This document shows positions 45,937 to 55,624 of a DNA stretch of 64,000 bases, piece by piece. Below the pieces are notes generated by a model. The model saw only the letters and a list, made by a program, of their open reading frames with translations. It was not told the origin of the DNA and did no database searches. Every line of letters starts with the position of its first letter. Position 1 is the first letter of the stretch. Location of the stretch: positions 1 to 64,000 of the forward strand of contig NZ_JACZCR010000020.1 in NCBI RefSeq assembly GCF_014904735.1, read 5' to 3'. The position numbers and the translations under genes are program-made. The DNA comes from Microbulbifer hainanensis (GTDB taxonomy: Bacteria > Pseudomonadota > Gammaproteobacteria > Pseudomonadales > Cellvibrionaceae).

Positions 45937-47841
45937 TCAGCTGTTTTTAACCTGCTCGATCCAGCGGTTCACCCGGGTCTCCAGCATCGGCAGGGGCAGA
46001 GCGCCGCCGCCGAGTACCGTGTCGTGGAAACCGCGGATATCGAACTTGTCACCGAGTTCCTGTTTCGCGTGCTCACGCAGCTCGAGGATCTTCAGCATGC
46101 CGATTTTGTAGGAGGTCGCCTGGCCCGGCAGGGTCAGGTAGCGGCGGATTTCCGAACGCACCGCGCCTTCCGGCACCGCGGAGTTATCCAGGAAGTACTG
46201 TACCGCCTGCTCCTGGCTCCAACCTTTGGCGTGCATACCTGTGTCCACCACCAGGCGGATGGCTCGCCACATTTCCGCGGTCAGGCGGCCGAAGTCCCGG
46301 TAGGGATCCTGGAACTGGCCCATCTCCTTCGCCAGGCTCTCGGCGTAGAGCGCCCAGCCCTCGATATACGGCGTGAAGTGTGCCTGGGTGCGGAACTGCG
46401 GAATACCGGTCAGTTCCTGGGCGATCGAGATCTGCATATGGTGACCGGGGATACCCTCGTGGTAGGAAACGGTTTCCATATCGGTCTTCGAATTGCTGCC
46501 CATGTCAGACATGTGCACGTAGTAGACGCCGGGGCGCGAGCCATCCGGAGTGCCGGATTGATAGTGCTGGGCACCGCCATCCACTTCGCGGTAAGCCTCT
46601 ACGCGTTTCACTTCCAGCTTGGCCTTGGGCAGTATGCCGAAATAATCGGGCAGCTTCTGCGTGACCTGGTCGAGGAACCCACTGACCTCCTTCAGGTAGG
46701 CCGCGCGGCCCGCATCGGTATTCGGGTAGTAGAACTGCTTGTCGGTGCGGATGAAGTTGAAGAACTCCTGCAGGCTGCCCTTGAAGCCAACCTGGTCCTT
46801 GATCGTTTCCATTTCCTTGCGGATACGCGCCACCTCGTCGAGGCCGATCTGGTGTACCTGGTCGGCGGTCAGGTCGAGGGTGGTGTAGTAGGCCAGGCGG
46901 TTCTGGTAGTAAGCCGCGCCGTTGGGCAGGCTGGAAACGCCTTTTGCCTCTTTGCTGGCGTTGTTGCGATCCGCTTTCAACCAGGCGATATAGGCATCGT
47001 AGGACGGCTTGAAGTTCTCGGTCAGGCTCTTGCGCACCTGGGCCAGCAACGCATCGGCCTTGGCCTGGTCGATCTTGCCCGCTTTCTGCAGGGCCTCAAT
47101 TTTACCCTTGGCATCGGCGTACAGCGGTGAATCGCCCTCGCCACCGAAGGGGGCACCGGTAATGACATTGTGCGCGCGCTTGCCGGCGAGATCGTAGGCG
47201 AAGCGCGGCGGGCGGATACCGTCGGCAGCCGACAGTTTGGCGCGCTCGAGGCGCTGTCCCATCGCGCGGCTGATACCGCCGATCCGCTTGATATACGCTT
47301 GCATATCCTCGACGGAATCCACCTTGTGGTAATTGATCAGGAAGGACGGCAGGGAGTCTTCCGGCCCGCCCAGCTCACCGGCGAAATAGGAATAGCGCTT
47401 GAAAGGCTCGGCGGCCTTGGCCTGTTTGTACTGGAAAACCCACAGGTCGTAGGATTCTTTGCCGGCCTTGGTCAGCTTGTCGTAGTCGAAATTCTTCTTC
47501 AGGTCTTCGACGGTTTTCGCCTGCCAGGCCAGTTCGCGCGCATCGGCGGCCTCGCTCATGTCGTCGATCTGGTCGTATTTGTCCTTGCGACCCAGAGCGG
47601 TCAGTTCCATCGGGCTGAACTGCAGCTCTTCCTCGTAGCGCGCGTCGAACCACTGGTTCAGGCGCTTGGTTTCCGTCGCCTGATCGACGCTCTGGGTGCC
47701 GGCTGTGGCGGCGACATTACCGGGTTGCAGCTGGTTGGCGCTGACCTCGGTCATCTGCTGGCAGCCGCTGAGTACGGCCAGGGCCAGCAGGCTGGGGATC
47801 AGGGGGCCCCGGGTCACGGGAGTTGGCAACTTGATACGCAT
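45937..47841 (-). CDS. DUF885 metallopeptidase-like lipoprotein
   Basis: 634 residues. The N-terminus is a lipoprotein signal (ALAVLSGC, lipidated Cys near 27), so it is probably anchored to the outer or inner membrane. The mature part is DUF885, with the zinc-peptidase motif YHEGIPGHHMQI at about 455-466 and the downstream helix FTPYIEGWALYAESL, which supplies the third ligand glutamate in related enzymes. DUF885 proteins are distant carboxypeptidase relatives. It is the longest gene of this minus-strand stretch and has its own terminator. Confidence 0.8.
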   Translation of the reverse strand: MRIKLPTPVTRGPLIPSLLALAVLSGCQQMTEVSANQLQPGNVAATAGTQSVDQATETKRLNQWFDARYEEELQFSPMELTALGRKDKYDQIDDMSEAADARELAWQAKTVEDLKKNFDYDKLTKAGKESYDLWVFQYKQAKAAEPFKRYSYFAGELGGPEDSLPSFLINYHKVDSVEDMQAYIKRIGGISRAMGQRLERAKLSAADGIRPPRFAYDLAGKRAHNVITGAPFGGEGDSPLYADAKGKIEALQKAGKIDQAKADALLAQVRKSLTENFKPSYDAYIAWLKADRNNASKEAKGVSSLPNGAAYYQNRLAYYTTLDLTADQVHQIGLDEVARIRKEMETIKDQVGFKGSLQEFFNFIRTDKQFYYPNTDAGRAAYLKEVSGFLDQVTQKLPDYFGILPKAKLEVKRVEAYREVDGGAQHYQSGTPDGSRPGVYYVHMSDMGSNSKTDMETVSYHEGIPGHHMQISIAQELTGIPQFRTQAHFTPYIEGWALYAESLAKEMGQFQDPYRDFGRLTAEMWRAIRLVVDTGMHAKGWSQEQAVQYFLDNSAVPEGAVRSEIRRYLTLPGQATSYKIGMLKILELREHAKQELGDKFDIRGFHDTVLGGGALPLPMLETRVNRWIEQVKNS

Positions 47842-47974
47842 TATGGTGCCTCGGTCATTTTTTATACGGAAAAATCGCCCGCTACTTTGTCACGAAAAGG
47901 CACGGGAGTCGATTGAGGCAGGCAGTCGCCGCGGCGCGATTGCGCCGAGCGGAGGGAATTGTGGGACGAGAGTG

Positions 47975-48000
47975 CCGGCCCGCGCTCGGGGCCGGGCCGG
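47975..48000 (-). terminator. GC-rich hairpin after the MgtC gene
   Basis: CCGGCCCG (47975-47982) is complementary to 47993-48000, 8 bp after the MgtC-family stop on the minus strand. No T-run, so termination is unproven. Confidence 0.35.
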
Positions 48001-48008
48001 GACCGGCT

Positions 48009-48512
48009 TCAGTTCTCGCTGGGATCCGCGGAGCCAACCAGCTCGCGGCGCTTGCGCCAGCGCTTGTAGCGGGCGTGGACACCGCGGGTCAGCAGGGACG
48101 AGTAGTTTTCGAGGATATCCACTCCCAGCAGTACAAAGATCACCAGCAGCGCCAGGGTGATCGCCGTACCCAGGGCACCGAAGCCAATCAGCGTACCGAT
48201 GGCGGCCTGCACCCAGATGGTCGCCGCCGAGGTCACACCCACGACGACGCCGTCGCGGGCCAGCATCACACCGGCGCCGAGGAAGCCGATTCCGGTGATG
48301 ATCTGCCCAAGCACCCGCGCCTGGTCGGCGCCGCCGCCGACCGAGACCGCCAGCGCGGTGAACGCGTAGGTGCCCAGTACGATCAGGATCGAGGTGCGGA
48401 TACCCACCGGCTTGCCGCGGAACTGTCGCTCCAGGCCGATGGCCCCGGCACACAGCATGGCGGTGAGCACGCCGCTCCAGGTCAGCGGTGCTATTGCGAA
48501 CAGGTTATTCAT
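48009..48512 (-). CDS. MgtC/SapB family membrane protein
   Basis: 167 residues. Five hydrophobic helices with the MgtC signature near the N-terminus: GAIGLERQFRGKPVGIRTSILIVLGTYAFT and the conserved GIGFLGAGVML. No extended C-terminal domain, so it is the short SapB type. Virulence-associated MgtC inhibits F-type ATP synthase in Salmonella; the function of short forms is less clear. Its start overlaps the end of the MscS-family gene by 8 bp, indicating translational coupling. Confidence 0.85.
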   Translation of the reverse strand: MNNLFAIAPLTWSGVLTAMLCAGAIGLERQFRGKPVGIRTSILIVLGTYAFTALAVSVGGGADQARVLGQIITGIGFLGAGVMLARDGVVVGVTSAATIWVQAAIGTLIGFGALGTAITLALLVIFVLLGVDILENYSSLLTRGVHARYKRWRKRRELVGSADPSEN

Positions 48513-49347
48513 GCACTGTCTGCTCGCGGCGCTGGTCGGCGACCTGGTTGACGATATGCAATTCCCGCTGCGGGAAGGGGATCGTCAGCCCTTCGGCCTC
48601 CAGGGCGGGCTTGAGTTTTTTCATCAGCGCCCAGTACACATCCCAGTATTCGTCGGTGCGCGCCCAGGCGCGCAGGTGCAGGTTGACCGAGCTGTCCGCC
48701 AGGGCGCGCACGGCAAAGGCCGGAGCGGGTTCCGGCAGGATGCGCTCCTCTTCTGCCACCAGGCGGCGCAGCACTTCCATACCGGTGTCGATGCTGTCGC
48801 CATAGGCGATGCTGGCGACGATCTCGATACGGCGGGTGGCGTTGCGGGTAAAGTTGGTCAGGGTCTGGCCCCAGACATTGCTGTTGGGTGCAGAAATACG
48901 CAGGCCGTCGGTGGTATCCAGCTGGGTGGTAAACAGCCCCACCTCCTGCACCGTCCCCATGATATCGCCGAACTGGATGAAATCTCCCACGCGGAAGGGT
49001 CGCAATCCCAGCAGGATAAAACCGGCGGCGATATTCTGCAGGGTATCCTTCAGCGCCAGGCCGACGGCGATGCCGGTGGCACCCAGCAGTGCGACCAGGC
49101 TGGTGGTGTTGACGCCGAAGCTGCCCAGCACCATCAGCAGGCCGACGATATAAACGCCCCACACGGCCATATTCGACAGCACCGGGATCAGGGTCGCGTC
49201 GAGGCGCCCCGACAGGCGCTGGACGCCCCGGCGCGCGAGACGCGCGGCGAAACCGGTGGCGATCAGAATCAGGATCGCCTTGCCAAGCGCGATCGCCAGC
49301 ACCATCAGATGCGGCCAGTACTCACTTACCAACTCGTTGATATCCAT
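48505..49347 (-). CDS. MscS family mechanosensitive channel
   Basis: 280 residues. Three N-terminal hydrophobic helices, the third (about 80-115) being the glycine- and alanine-rich pore helix with GATGIAVGLALKDTLQNIAAGFILL, followed by the beta domain with PFRVGDFIQFGDIMGTVQEVGLFTTQL and PNSNVWGQTLTNFTRN. It is a small-conductance channel that releases solutes on hypo-osmotic shock. It overlaps the MgtC-family gene by 8 bp, so the two membrane proteins are made together. Confidence 0.92.
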   Translation of the reverse strand: MDINELVSEYWPHLMVLAIALGKAILILIATGFAARLARRGVQRLSGRLDATLIPVLSNMAVWGVYIVGLLMVLGSFGVNTTSLVALLGATGIAVGLALKDTLQNIAAGFILLGLRPFRVGDFIQFGDIMGTVQEVGLFTTQLDTTDGLRISAPNSNVWGQTLTNFTRNATRRIEIVASIAYGDSIDTGMEVLRRLVAEEERILPEPAPAFAVRALADSSVNLHLRAWARTDEYWDVYWALMKKLKPALEAEGLTIPFPQRELHIVNQVADQRREQTVHE

Positions 49348-49418
49348 CCGGCAGACTCCTCCGTTGTTGAGTTCTGTATTGCCGCAGCATAAGGCAACCG
49401 GGACGGCAGATCAGCGGT

Positions 49419-50012
49419 CTACAGCAGTTTTTTTGCGGCGGCCTCGTCGAGACATTCGCGGTGGGCCGGGCAGGTCACCAGGTGATCATTGACCATGCCG
49501 GTGGCCTGCATATGGGCGTACATGATCGTCGAGCCGACAAAATTGAAACCGGCCTTCTTCAGGGCCTTGCTCATCGCATCGGACTCGGCCGTGGTCGCCG
49601 GCACCTGCTTGAGGCTGCGGCGCTTGTTGACCAGCACCCGGCCATCGGTGAATTGCCACAGGAACTCTCCCAGGGTTTGGCCGGCGTCCCAGAGCGCGAG
49701 CGTCGCGCGGGCGTTCCTGACGGCGGACTCCACTTTTAACCGGTTGCGGATGATGCCCGGGTCCTGCAGCAGTTTTTCAATTTTCTTCGGTGAGTAGCGC
49801 GCGATTTTCTGCGGGTCAAAGCCGTCGAATACCTTGCGGTAGTGTTCGCGCTTGTTCAGCACCGTAATCCAGGCGAGTCCCGCCTGGGCACCTTCGAGCA
49901 GCAGAAACTCGAACAGGGTGGCGTCGTCGGTAGCCGGACGGCCCCACTCCTCATCGTGGTATTGCTGGTACAGCGGTGAACTCAGGCACCAGCCACAACG
50001 TTTTTCCGCCAT
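49419..50012 (-). CDS. tag: DNA-3-methyladenine glycosylase I
   Basis: 197 residues of the Tag family. RCGWC at the N-terminus, YHDEEWGRP (residues near 18-26), the catalytic and base-binding region FEFLLLEGAQAGLAWITVLNKRE, and the C-terminal zinc-binding segment NDHLVTCPAHREC. It removes 3-methyladenine from alkylated DNA in base excision repair. It is preceded by a tiny 29-codon gene and GGAGGG site. Confidence 0.94.
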   Translation of the reverse strand: MAEKRCGWCLSSPLYQQYHDEEWGRPATDDATLFEFLLLEGAQAGLAWITVLNKREHYRKVFDGFDPQKIARYSPKKIEKLLQDPGIIRNRLKVESAVRNARATLALWDAGQTLGEFLWQFTDGRVLVNKRRSLKQVPATTAESDAMSKALKKAGFNFVGSTIMYAHMQATGMVNDHLVTCPAHRECLDEAAAKKLL

Positions 50013-50035
50013 TGTTCCCTCCAGGGTTGCCGATG

Positions 50036-50125
50036 CTACTGCGCACCGGACAGGAAATAGTGCTGGACCAGCTGCAGTATCAGCAGCAGTGCGACCAGCG
50101 TGAAAAGTAGGTTGCGGCGGTTCAC
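50036..50125 (-). CDS. 29-residue hydrophobic micro-protein, coupled to the epimerase gene
   Basis: A very short gene starting GTG, whose GTGA overlaps the TGA of the upstream NAD-dependent epimerase gene, and preceded by a strong GGAGG seven bases away. The product is one short transmembrane helix (NLLFTLVALLLILQLVQHYFL) with a basic N-terminus (RRN), so the N-terminus would be cytoplasmic. No family can be judged at this length. It ends 24 bp before tag. The ribosome binding site, coupling and hydrophobic pattern support a real small membrane protein. Confidence 0.6.
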   Translation of the reverse strand: MNRRNLLFTLVALLLILQLVQHYFLSGAQ

Positions 50126-51135
50126 TGACTACCCTCCGTGGCAGCTGCGGACGTTTCCAGCAGCTTCTGTTCTACCAGCCAGTCGCGGCATTCGCGCAGC
50201 ATCGAATCCAGTTCCAGATCGGTGCGGTAGTCCAGTTCCCGCTCGGCCTTGGCGCTGCTCGCCACCACGCGCCGGGTGATCAACGCGGCCTTTTCCGGCG
50301 TGATTGTCGGCTCGCGTCCGCTGATGCGCGACCAGCTGTCGGACAGCCAACCCACGGTGCGAATCACAAAGGCGGGCGTGGTGCGCTGCGGCACCGGCTT
50401 GCCGAGCAGTGCGGCAATGCGCCCGAAGAACTCCAGGAAGCTGGCATCGGTCCCGGCCAGAATATAATTTTCTCCGCAGCGGCCGCGGTGATACGCGTTG
50501 ATATGGGCGCGCGCCACCGCACCGGCGTGACAGAAAGAGCCTCGCCCCGGTGGCACGCCGGGAAGCTGGCCCTTTTCGATCATAAAAAACGTCTGTGCCC
50601 AGCTGCTGGTATCGTACTTGCCGACAATCGCACAGGGATTCAGGAACACCGCATCCAGCCCCTTTTCGATTTCCGCGCGCACTGCCAGCTCCGCGCGCTT
50701 CTTCGTATACAGATAACCACTGCGCGGGTCGTCGGCCAGCTGTGGGCTGTTTTCATCGATGCAGTCGCGCTGGTAACCGTAGGCGGAAATGGAACTGGTG
50801 ACGATCATCCGGCCGGCATTTTTCTCCCGCGCAATCCGCGCGATATTGGCCGAGCCCTCCACATTGTCGCGCCACTGTTGCGCATTGCCACCGCGCCACA
50901 TGCTGGTATTGGCAGCCACATGGAACACTGCGTCGACTTTTTCCGGCACAGCCGCGCGCAGTGAATCCAGATCATCCAGGGATGCGGGCACCGGCTCGGC
51001 ACCCAGCGCTTGCAGGCGGCGGATATCCGACGACGGGCGGTGCATGGCAGTCACTTTCCATCCGTCGGCTTTCAACTGTTCGATCAGGTTGGCGCCGAGG
51101 AAACCGGTACCGCCGGTGATAAATGCATGTTTCAA
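50122..51135 (-). CDS. NAD-dependent epimerase/dehydratase (extended SDR)
   Basis: 337 residues. An extended short-chain dehydrogenase: Rossmann motif TGGTGFLG (GxxGxxG) at 8-15, the catalytic tyrosine and lysine YLYTKK at about 141-146, and the substrate-side STxISAYGYQ. It resembles dihydroflavonol-4-reductase-like SDRs. Substrate unknown. It is the first gene in a unit followed by the 29-residue micro-protein, to which it is translationally coupled. Confidence 0.85.
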   Translation of the reverse strand: MKHAFITGGTGFLGANLIEQLKADGWKVTAMHRPSSDIRRLQALGAEPVPASLDDLDSLRAAVPEKVDAVFHVAANTSMWRGGNAQQWRDNVEGSANIARIAREKNAGRMIVTSSISAYGYQRDCIDENSPQLADDPRSGYLYTKKRAELAVRAEIEKGLDAVFLNPCAIVGKYDTSSWAQTFFMIEKGQLPGVPPGRGSFCHAGAVARAHINAYHRGRCGENYILAGTDASFLEFFGRIAALLGKPVPQRTTPAFVIRTVGWLSDSWSRISGREPTITPEKAALITRRVVASSAKAERELDYRTDLELDSMLRECRDWLVEQKLLETSAAATEGSQ

Positions 51136-51186
51136 ACTGTAATCTCTTTGTCGAGTTAGTCATTCTGTGAGTGCGGAGAGGAGTGA

Positions 51187-51240
51187 TGGCAGGCGTTCGG
51201 GAAAAAACCTCATCGGCAAATATTTCCCGAACGCCTGCCA
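51187..51240. repeat. Stem-loop element A (18-bp arms, conserved loop)
   Basis: TGGCAGGCGTTCGGGAAA at 51187-51204 is a perfect complement of 51223-51240. The loop region contains AAAAAACCTCATCGG and CAAATATTT. The core resembles that of element B at 51353 (on the other strand) while the stem differs in sequence. It lies in the gap between an epimerase and a prolyl oligopeptidase gene. Confidence 0.75.
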
Positions 51241-51352
51241 CCACCCCGCTGGACTATTCAGCGTTCTGGGAGAATCGAACCGTACTTGCAAAATTCTGCA
51301 CTGCGGCTCCTCACATCCCGCTATATCCCCGCAAAAGATCACTTGCGACAAA

Positions 51353-51420
51353 GGTGCAGCGGCGGGCATCTGGCAAATATTTACCGCTCAGGTTTTTTGC
51401 CGGTTGCCCGCCGCCGCACC
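51353..51420. repeat. Stem-loop element B (inverted relative to A)
   Basis: GGTGCAGCGGCGGGCA (51353-51368) pairs with 51405-51420 with one mismatch, and an inner stem GGCAAA/TTTGCC (51372-51377/51396-51401) lies inside. On the minus strand the inner part reads AAAAAACCTGAGCGG then TAAATATTTGCC, matching element A. It lies downstream of the prolyl oligopeptidase stop and could also end its transcript. Confidence 0.75.
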
Positions 51421-51447
51421 TCCTCTCTACGGAGCCCCTGCCTGAGA

Positions 51448-53568
51448 TCAGTCGATCTTCATTCCGAGGTGGTCGGCGAGGAAACTCCACTGGTTGGCAA
51501 AGTCCTCCACCTGCATCCACATCGGCTTACCGGCACCGTGACCGGCGCGGGTTTCGATCGCCAGCCAGATCGGGTTGTCACAGCCCTGGTCCCGCTGCAG
51601 CGCCGCGGCAAACTTGTAGCTGTGCCAGGGCACCACACGGTCGTCGTGATCGGCAGTGGTGATCAGGGTCGGCGGGTAGCACTTGCCCTTGACGGTATTG
51701 TGCGCGGGCGAATAGGCGTAGAGCGCGTCAAATTCCTTTTTGTTTTCGCTCAGGCCGTAGTCGCTGGACCACTGGCGCGCATTGGCCGAGGCCGTCTGGT
51801 AGCGCAGCATATCCAGTACACCCACCGCCGGCAGGGCCGCGGCAAACAGATCCGGGCGCTGGGTCAGGGTTGCGCCCGCCAGCAGGCCGCCATTGGAGCG
51901 CCCGCTGATCGCGAGTTTCTTCGGCGACGTGATCTTCTGGTCGATCAGCCACTCGGCCGCGCCGATGAAATCGTCGAACACATTCTGCTTGTGGGTCTTG
52001 GTTCCCGCCTGGTGCCAAGCTTCACCGTATTCGCTGCCACCGCGCAGGTTGGCCACGGCCAGGGTGCCGCCCATATCCAGCCAGCCGGCAAAGCGGGTAA
52101 AGAACTCGGGGGTGATGGCGATATTGAAGCCACCGTATCCGTACAACAGCGTGGGATTGCTGCCGTCTTTCTTCATGTCCTTTCTCGACACCAGGAACAG
52201 CGGCACGCGTGTGCCGTCCTTGCTCTTGTAAAAGTGCTGGGTCACGGTCAGGTTGGAGAAGTCCGCCGGGTAGTCGGGCGCCTTGTACAGTTCGCTTTTG
52301 CCGGTCTCTACATTCAGGTGGTAGACGCTCGGCGGCGTAATGAAGTTGCTGAAGCTGTAGAAGGTTTCCGGATCATCCGGTTCGCCATAGAACCCGGCAA
52401 CAGAACCCATGCCGGGCAATTTCAGCTCGTACTGTTTTTTGCCGTTCAAATCGGTCACCACCACTTCCGACTTGGCATCCTGCAGATAGTGCAGCACGAA
52501 ACGGTCGCCGATCAGGGAGGCGCCCTGCAGCGCATTTTTCTGTTCCGGCACCAGGTTGCGCCAGTGCTTTCTGTCCGGCTGGTCCAGGTCCACGGCTATG
52601 ATGCGGCCCAGCGGGGCATCGGCGGTGGTCTGGAAATAGAAGGTTTTGCCTTTGTTGCCCAGGTAGTAATAGAGCCCGTCCCAGTCGTCGAGCAGCTTGA
52701 CCACCTTCGCGCTCTTATCGCGCAGGTCCCTGTAGTAAACACCACTCACGTCGTAGCCCTGGTCGATATTGAATACCAGGTAATTGCCGTCGTGGCTCAC
52801 TTCCGCGTAGACGTTGCGGTCGTCGTGGCCGGTAATTTTGTAGATCCGCCGATCGCTGCTCTGCGGCTCACCGAGTTTGTGGAAGTACACCGCAACCTGT
52901 TTGCTGTCGTCGGCGCTGCGGCTTGAGTCTTTGGCTTTGTCTACAAAGGGGTAGCGGCTGTAGTAGAAACCGGACTCGTCCTTGGCCCAGCTGACACCGC
53001 TGAACTTGATACCCTTGAGCAGGTCCTTCAGGTCCCTGCCACTGTTCAGGTCGCGCACATGGTAGTCGGTCCAGTCGGTACCGCCGTCGGTGGTGCCGTA
53101 GGCCAGGTAGCGGCCCGTGGGGCTGACCTTGTAACGGCGGGCGGCGATGGTGCCGTCCTCGCTCAGCTTGCGCGGATCCAGCGCCACGCTGCCGTCTTTG
53201 CCGAGCTTACCCGTCTCATAGAAGACGCTCTGATCCCAGGTGCCGTCGTTGTATTCATAGAAATACTTGCCGGCCTTCTTGTAAGGCACACCGAAACGCT
53301 CGTACTGCCACAGCTCGCCGAGGCGCTTGTTCAGCTTGTCCCAGCCCGGCAGTTTTTTCAGGCGCGGCAATGAATGGTCATTTTCCGCCTTGACCCACGC
53401 CTTGACCTGCTTCGAATCCAGATCTTCCATCCAGCGGTAGGGATCCGCCACCTTGGTGCCGAAATAGTCGTCGGTCTGATCGACGGTGGGCGTCTTGGGG
53501 TAACCCGCCGCGAGCGCGACCGAGCTCACCAGGGCACTGACGGCCATTATTAGAATCTGTTTTTTCAT
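51448..53568 (-). CDS. Prolyl oligopeptidase family S9 protease, exported
   Basis: 706 residues. A signal peptide (1-20, ending VALAAG) directs export. The N-terminal and middle part (about 20-410) is a seven-bladed beta-propeller ([21 protein letters not shown], the typical start), and the C-terminal part is the alpha/beta-hydrolase domain. Catalytic residues are Ser in ISGRSNGGL, Asp in ADHDDRVVP, His in TRAGHGAG. It cleaves proline-containing peptides of limited size in the periplasm. The ribosome binding site before the ATG is weak. Confidence 0.93.
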   Translation of the reverse strand: MKKQILIMAVSALVSSVALAAGYPKTPTVDQTDDYFGTKVADPYRWMEDLDSKQVKAWVKAENDHSLPRLKKLPGWDKLNKRLGELWQYERFGVPYKKAGKYFYEYNDGTWDQSVFYETGKLGKDGSVALDPRKLSEDGTIAARRYKVSPTGRYLAYGTTDGGTDWTDYHVRDLNSGRDLKDLLKGIKFSGVSWAKDESGFYYSRYPFVDKAKDSSRSADDSKQVAVYFHKLGEPQSSDRRIYKITGHDDRNVYAEVSHDGNYLVFNIDQGYDVSGVYYRDLRDKSAKVVKLLDDWDGLYYYLGNKGKTFYFQTTADAPLGRIIAVDLDQPDRKHWRNLVPEQKNALQGASLIGDRFVLHYLQDAKSEVVVTDLNGKKQYELKLPGMGSVAGFYGEPDDPETFYSFSNFITPPSVYHLNVETGKSELYKAPDYPADFSNLTVTQHFYKSKDGTRVPLFLVSRKDMKKDGSNPTLLYGYGGFNIAITPEFFTRFAGWLDMGGTLAVANLRGGSEYGEAWHQAGTKTHKQNVFDDFIGAAEWLIDQKITSPKKLAISGRSNGGLLAGATLTQRPDLFAAALPAVGVLDMLRYQTASANARQWSSDYGLSENKKEFDALYAYSPAHNTVKGKCYPPTLITTADHDDRVVPWHSYKFAAALQRDQGCDNPIWLAIETRAGHGAGKPMWMQVEDFANQWSFLADHLGMKID

Positions 53569-53702
53569 ACCGTGGTTTCCGGTTTATTCAACTCTTGACC
53601 TTGGCTAATCTATGGCATTTCCCCCGCAGGTTCCAGCACGCGCCAGACGAGCCGAGGACCTGCGGCGATCGCGGCAAAACCACTGACAAAATCGAGAGAA
53701 TG

Positions 53703-54140
53703 ATGCGAGGACTGATTCAGCGTGTGAGTCACGCCAGGGTGGATGTGAACGGCCAAACCGTGGGAGCCATAGACCGCGGCCTGTTGCTGCTACTCGGCGT
53801 GGAGTCGCGTGACGACCGGGAGACGGCGGACAAGCTGCTGCACAAGGTACTGCACTACCGGGTATTCGGCGACGACAGCGGCCGCATGAACCTGAATGTG
53901 CAGCAGGCGGGCGGTGGGCTGCTGGTGGTAAGCCAGTTCACCCTGGTGGCGGAAACGGCCCGCGGCCTGCGCCCCAGTTTCAGCCGCGGCGCCACGCCGC
54001 AACAAGCCGAGGAGCTCTACGACTACTTCGTCGAGCGCGCCCGGGCTCAGTTCTCGCCGGTCGCCACCGGCGTGTTTGCCGCAGACATGCAGGTTTCGCT
54101 GTCAAACGACGGCCCGGTCACTTTCCTGCTGGAATCCTGA
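53703..54140 (+). CDS. dtd: D-aminoacyl-tRNA deacylase
   Basis: 145 residues. Starts [18 protein letters not shown], the usual Dtd opening. The active-site motifs SQFTLVAET and NDGPVTF (cross-subunit Gly-Pro gate) are intact, and [18 protein letters not shown] matches the family. It removes D-amino acids (and glycine) mischarged on tRNA. I use the ATG at 53703 rather than the long extension starting upstream; a GAGAGA lies before it. Its last 94 bp overlap the convergent peptidase gene. Confidence 0.94.
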   Translation: MRGLIQRVSHARVDVNGQTVGAIDRGLLLLLGVESRDDRETADKLLHKVLHYRVFGDDSGRMNLNVQQAGGGLLVVSQFTLVAETARGLRPSFSRGATPQQAEELYDYFVERARAQFSPVATGVFAADMQVSLSNDGPVTFLLES

Positions 54141-55204
54141 TACGCAGCGGTGAGCGCGGACATGCGCTGCTTGCGCGTCTTTTTGTCCAGCTTGCCGAGC
54201 TTTTCCGCCGCGTCGTAAAACGCCGGCCAGTCGCCGCTCTGCTGATACAGCTGCTTGAATGCCGGGACCTGTGACTGGTATTCCGCCACCAGCGCCAGCG
54301 TGGCGTTGTTGGTCTTGTCGATGTAATAGCGGTAGCGCTCCGGGTGGGGCCAGCCCACCGACAGTTTGCGGTAGCAGGCACGCAGTCGCTCCAGTGTGGC
54401 CGCCTTGCGCGTGCGCTTCTCGACATCACTGATATCCGCCTTGTAGACCGTTTCCAGCTGCTTGCGTGTCGCCAGCATCAGGTGATTGACCGCCAGCGCC
54501 TGGGCAATGCGGTTGGCCGCCGGTCCGTTGTAACCATAACGCTTCCGCCAGTCGGGCAACGCAATTTGCGACACCGCGGTGGCGAAGCTCTCGTTGAATT
54601 GGGTATCGCCGGATATATACACGCGGCGGTGCGCCAGCTCGTGGAACAGCAACCCGGCCAGGCGCTCCGGTGACCAGTTGACGAAGCTCGACAATATCGG
54701 GTCGTCGAACCAGCCCAGTGTGCTGTAGGCCGGAACCGGTCCCAGATAGACATCGTATCCCTTCGCGAGCAGTTCATTGCCTTTGGCCTGTGCGGATGCC
54801 TTGCTGAAATAGCCGCGGTAGCTGGCACAGCCGACAAATGGGTAGCACCAGCGCTTCGGCGACAGGGAAAACTCCGGCGCCGCCAGCACGTTCCACAGCG
54901 GGTATTCCTCTTCCAGTTTTACATAGGAGCCGTAGGCGCGGCCTACCGGCAGCTGCAGTTCGCCGCTGGCGTAGGCGCGGATAGACTGCACCAGCCGCAA
55001 CTGCTTCTGCAGTTTTTCGTTGGTATCGGCGGCGGCGGTAACGTCACTGATCGGCTCCCGGGCCGCGAGGATACGGAGCTGCCCCGTCGCCGCCTGGGTG
55101 TAGTAACTCGCCGTTTCACAACCCGCCAGAATTCCCATTGTGCACAGCGCCGCACAGAAGATTACGAGGCGCGACAGATTCGACCACCGATAGCTGTTAT
55201 ACAC
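54047..55204 (-). CDS. Zinc aminopeptidase-like lipoprotein (COG4324 type)
   Basis: 385 residues. A lipoprotein signal (CTMGILAGC, lipidated Cys near 29) begins the protein. The metallopeptidase motif is [23 protein letters not shown] (HExxH with a third-ligand glutamate downstream, about 188-210). The rest is helical. This is the layout of predicted aminopeptidases. GTG start. The last 31 codons lie opposite the 3' end of dtd. Its C-terminal residues may be under constraint from both frames. A more downstream stop would be conventional, so I kept the full frame with moderate confidence in its C-terminus. Confidence 0.78.
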   Translation of the reverse strand: MYNSYRWSNLSRLVIFCAALCTMGILAGCETASYYTQAATGQLRILAAREPISDVTAAADTNEKLQKQLRLVQSIRAYASGELQLPVGRAYGSYVKLEEEYPLWNVLAAPEFSLSPKRWCYPFVGCASYRGYFSKASAQAKGNELLAKGYDVYLGPVPAYSTLGWFDDPILSSFVNWSPERLAGLLFHELAHRRVYISGDTQFNESFATAVSQIALPDWRKRYGYNGPAANRIAQALAVNHLMLATRKQLETVYKADISDVEKRTRKAATLERLRACYRKLSVGWPHPERYRYYIDKTNNATLALVAEYQSQVPAFKQLYQQSGDWPAFYDAAEKLGKLDKKTRKQRMSALTAAYQDSSRKVTGPSFDSETCMSAANTPVATGEN

Positions 55205-55250
55205 TCTATTACCCGTGTTTTATTCGCCGCTGATCCTGAAGGAGTCAGGC

Positions 55251-55508
55251 ATGGACTCGGCAGCCGCCGGTACGGGCATGCAGCCCGTCGCCGCCCTATT
55301 GACCATCTTCGCCCTGGTTTTTGCCGCCATCTGCTGGCTGCGGCTGGTGCGTGTCTGTTTCGGACAGGACACCCTGCTCGGCATTATTGCCGTATTGTTG
55401 CCGCCACTGGCACTGCTTTCACTGCTGCCGCGCTGGCGGCAGTACCGGGAACTGCTCCTGCTCGCCGCCGCGTCGCTGACCTGTATCATCATAGCCACAA
55501 ACCTGTGA
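55251..55508 (+). CDS. Small membrane protein, three helices
   Basis: 85 residues from an ATG with AAGGAG upstream. Three hydrophobic helices: about 10-27, 38-53 and 62-82, with RYRQYRE-type basic loop (RWRQYREL) between the last two. No family recognised. It is divergent from the aminopeptidase gene. Confidence 0.55.
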   Translation: MDSAAAGTGMQPVAALLTIFALVFAAICWLRLVRVCFGQDTLLGIIAVLLPPLALLSLLPRWRQYRELLLLAAASLTCIIIATNL

Positions 55509-55624
55509 GCCTATAAACGCCATCAGCGCTATCCAACCGCCATGCCGCTTGATCCAAATCAAGGCACCATTTCCGCAAGTTCTTATTCTGACCCCGAGTT
55601 AACTGATTTAAGCGGAGAACCGAG

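Noticed and set aside
45748..47130. 460-codon open frame opposite the DUF885 gene
   Set aside because: Antisense shadow; the minus-strand protein has a lipobox and an HExxxGHH zinc motif.
51265..51285. TCGAACC-type sequence resembling a tRNA T-arm on the minus strand
   Set aside because: No acceptor stem, anticodon arm or D-arm is found at the right distances.
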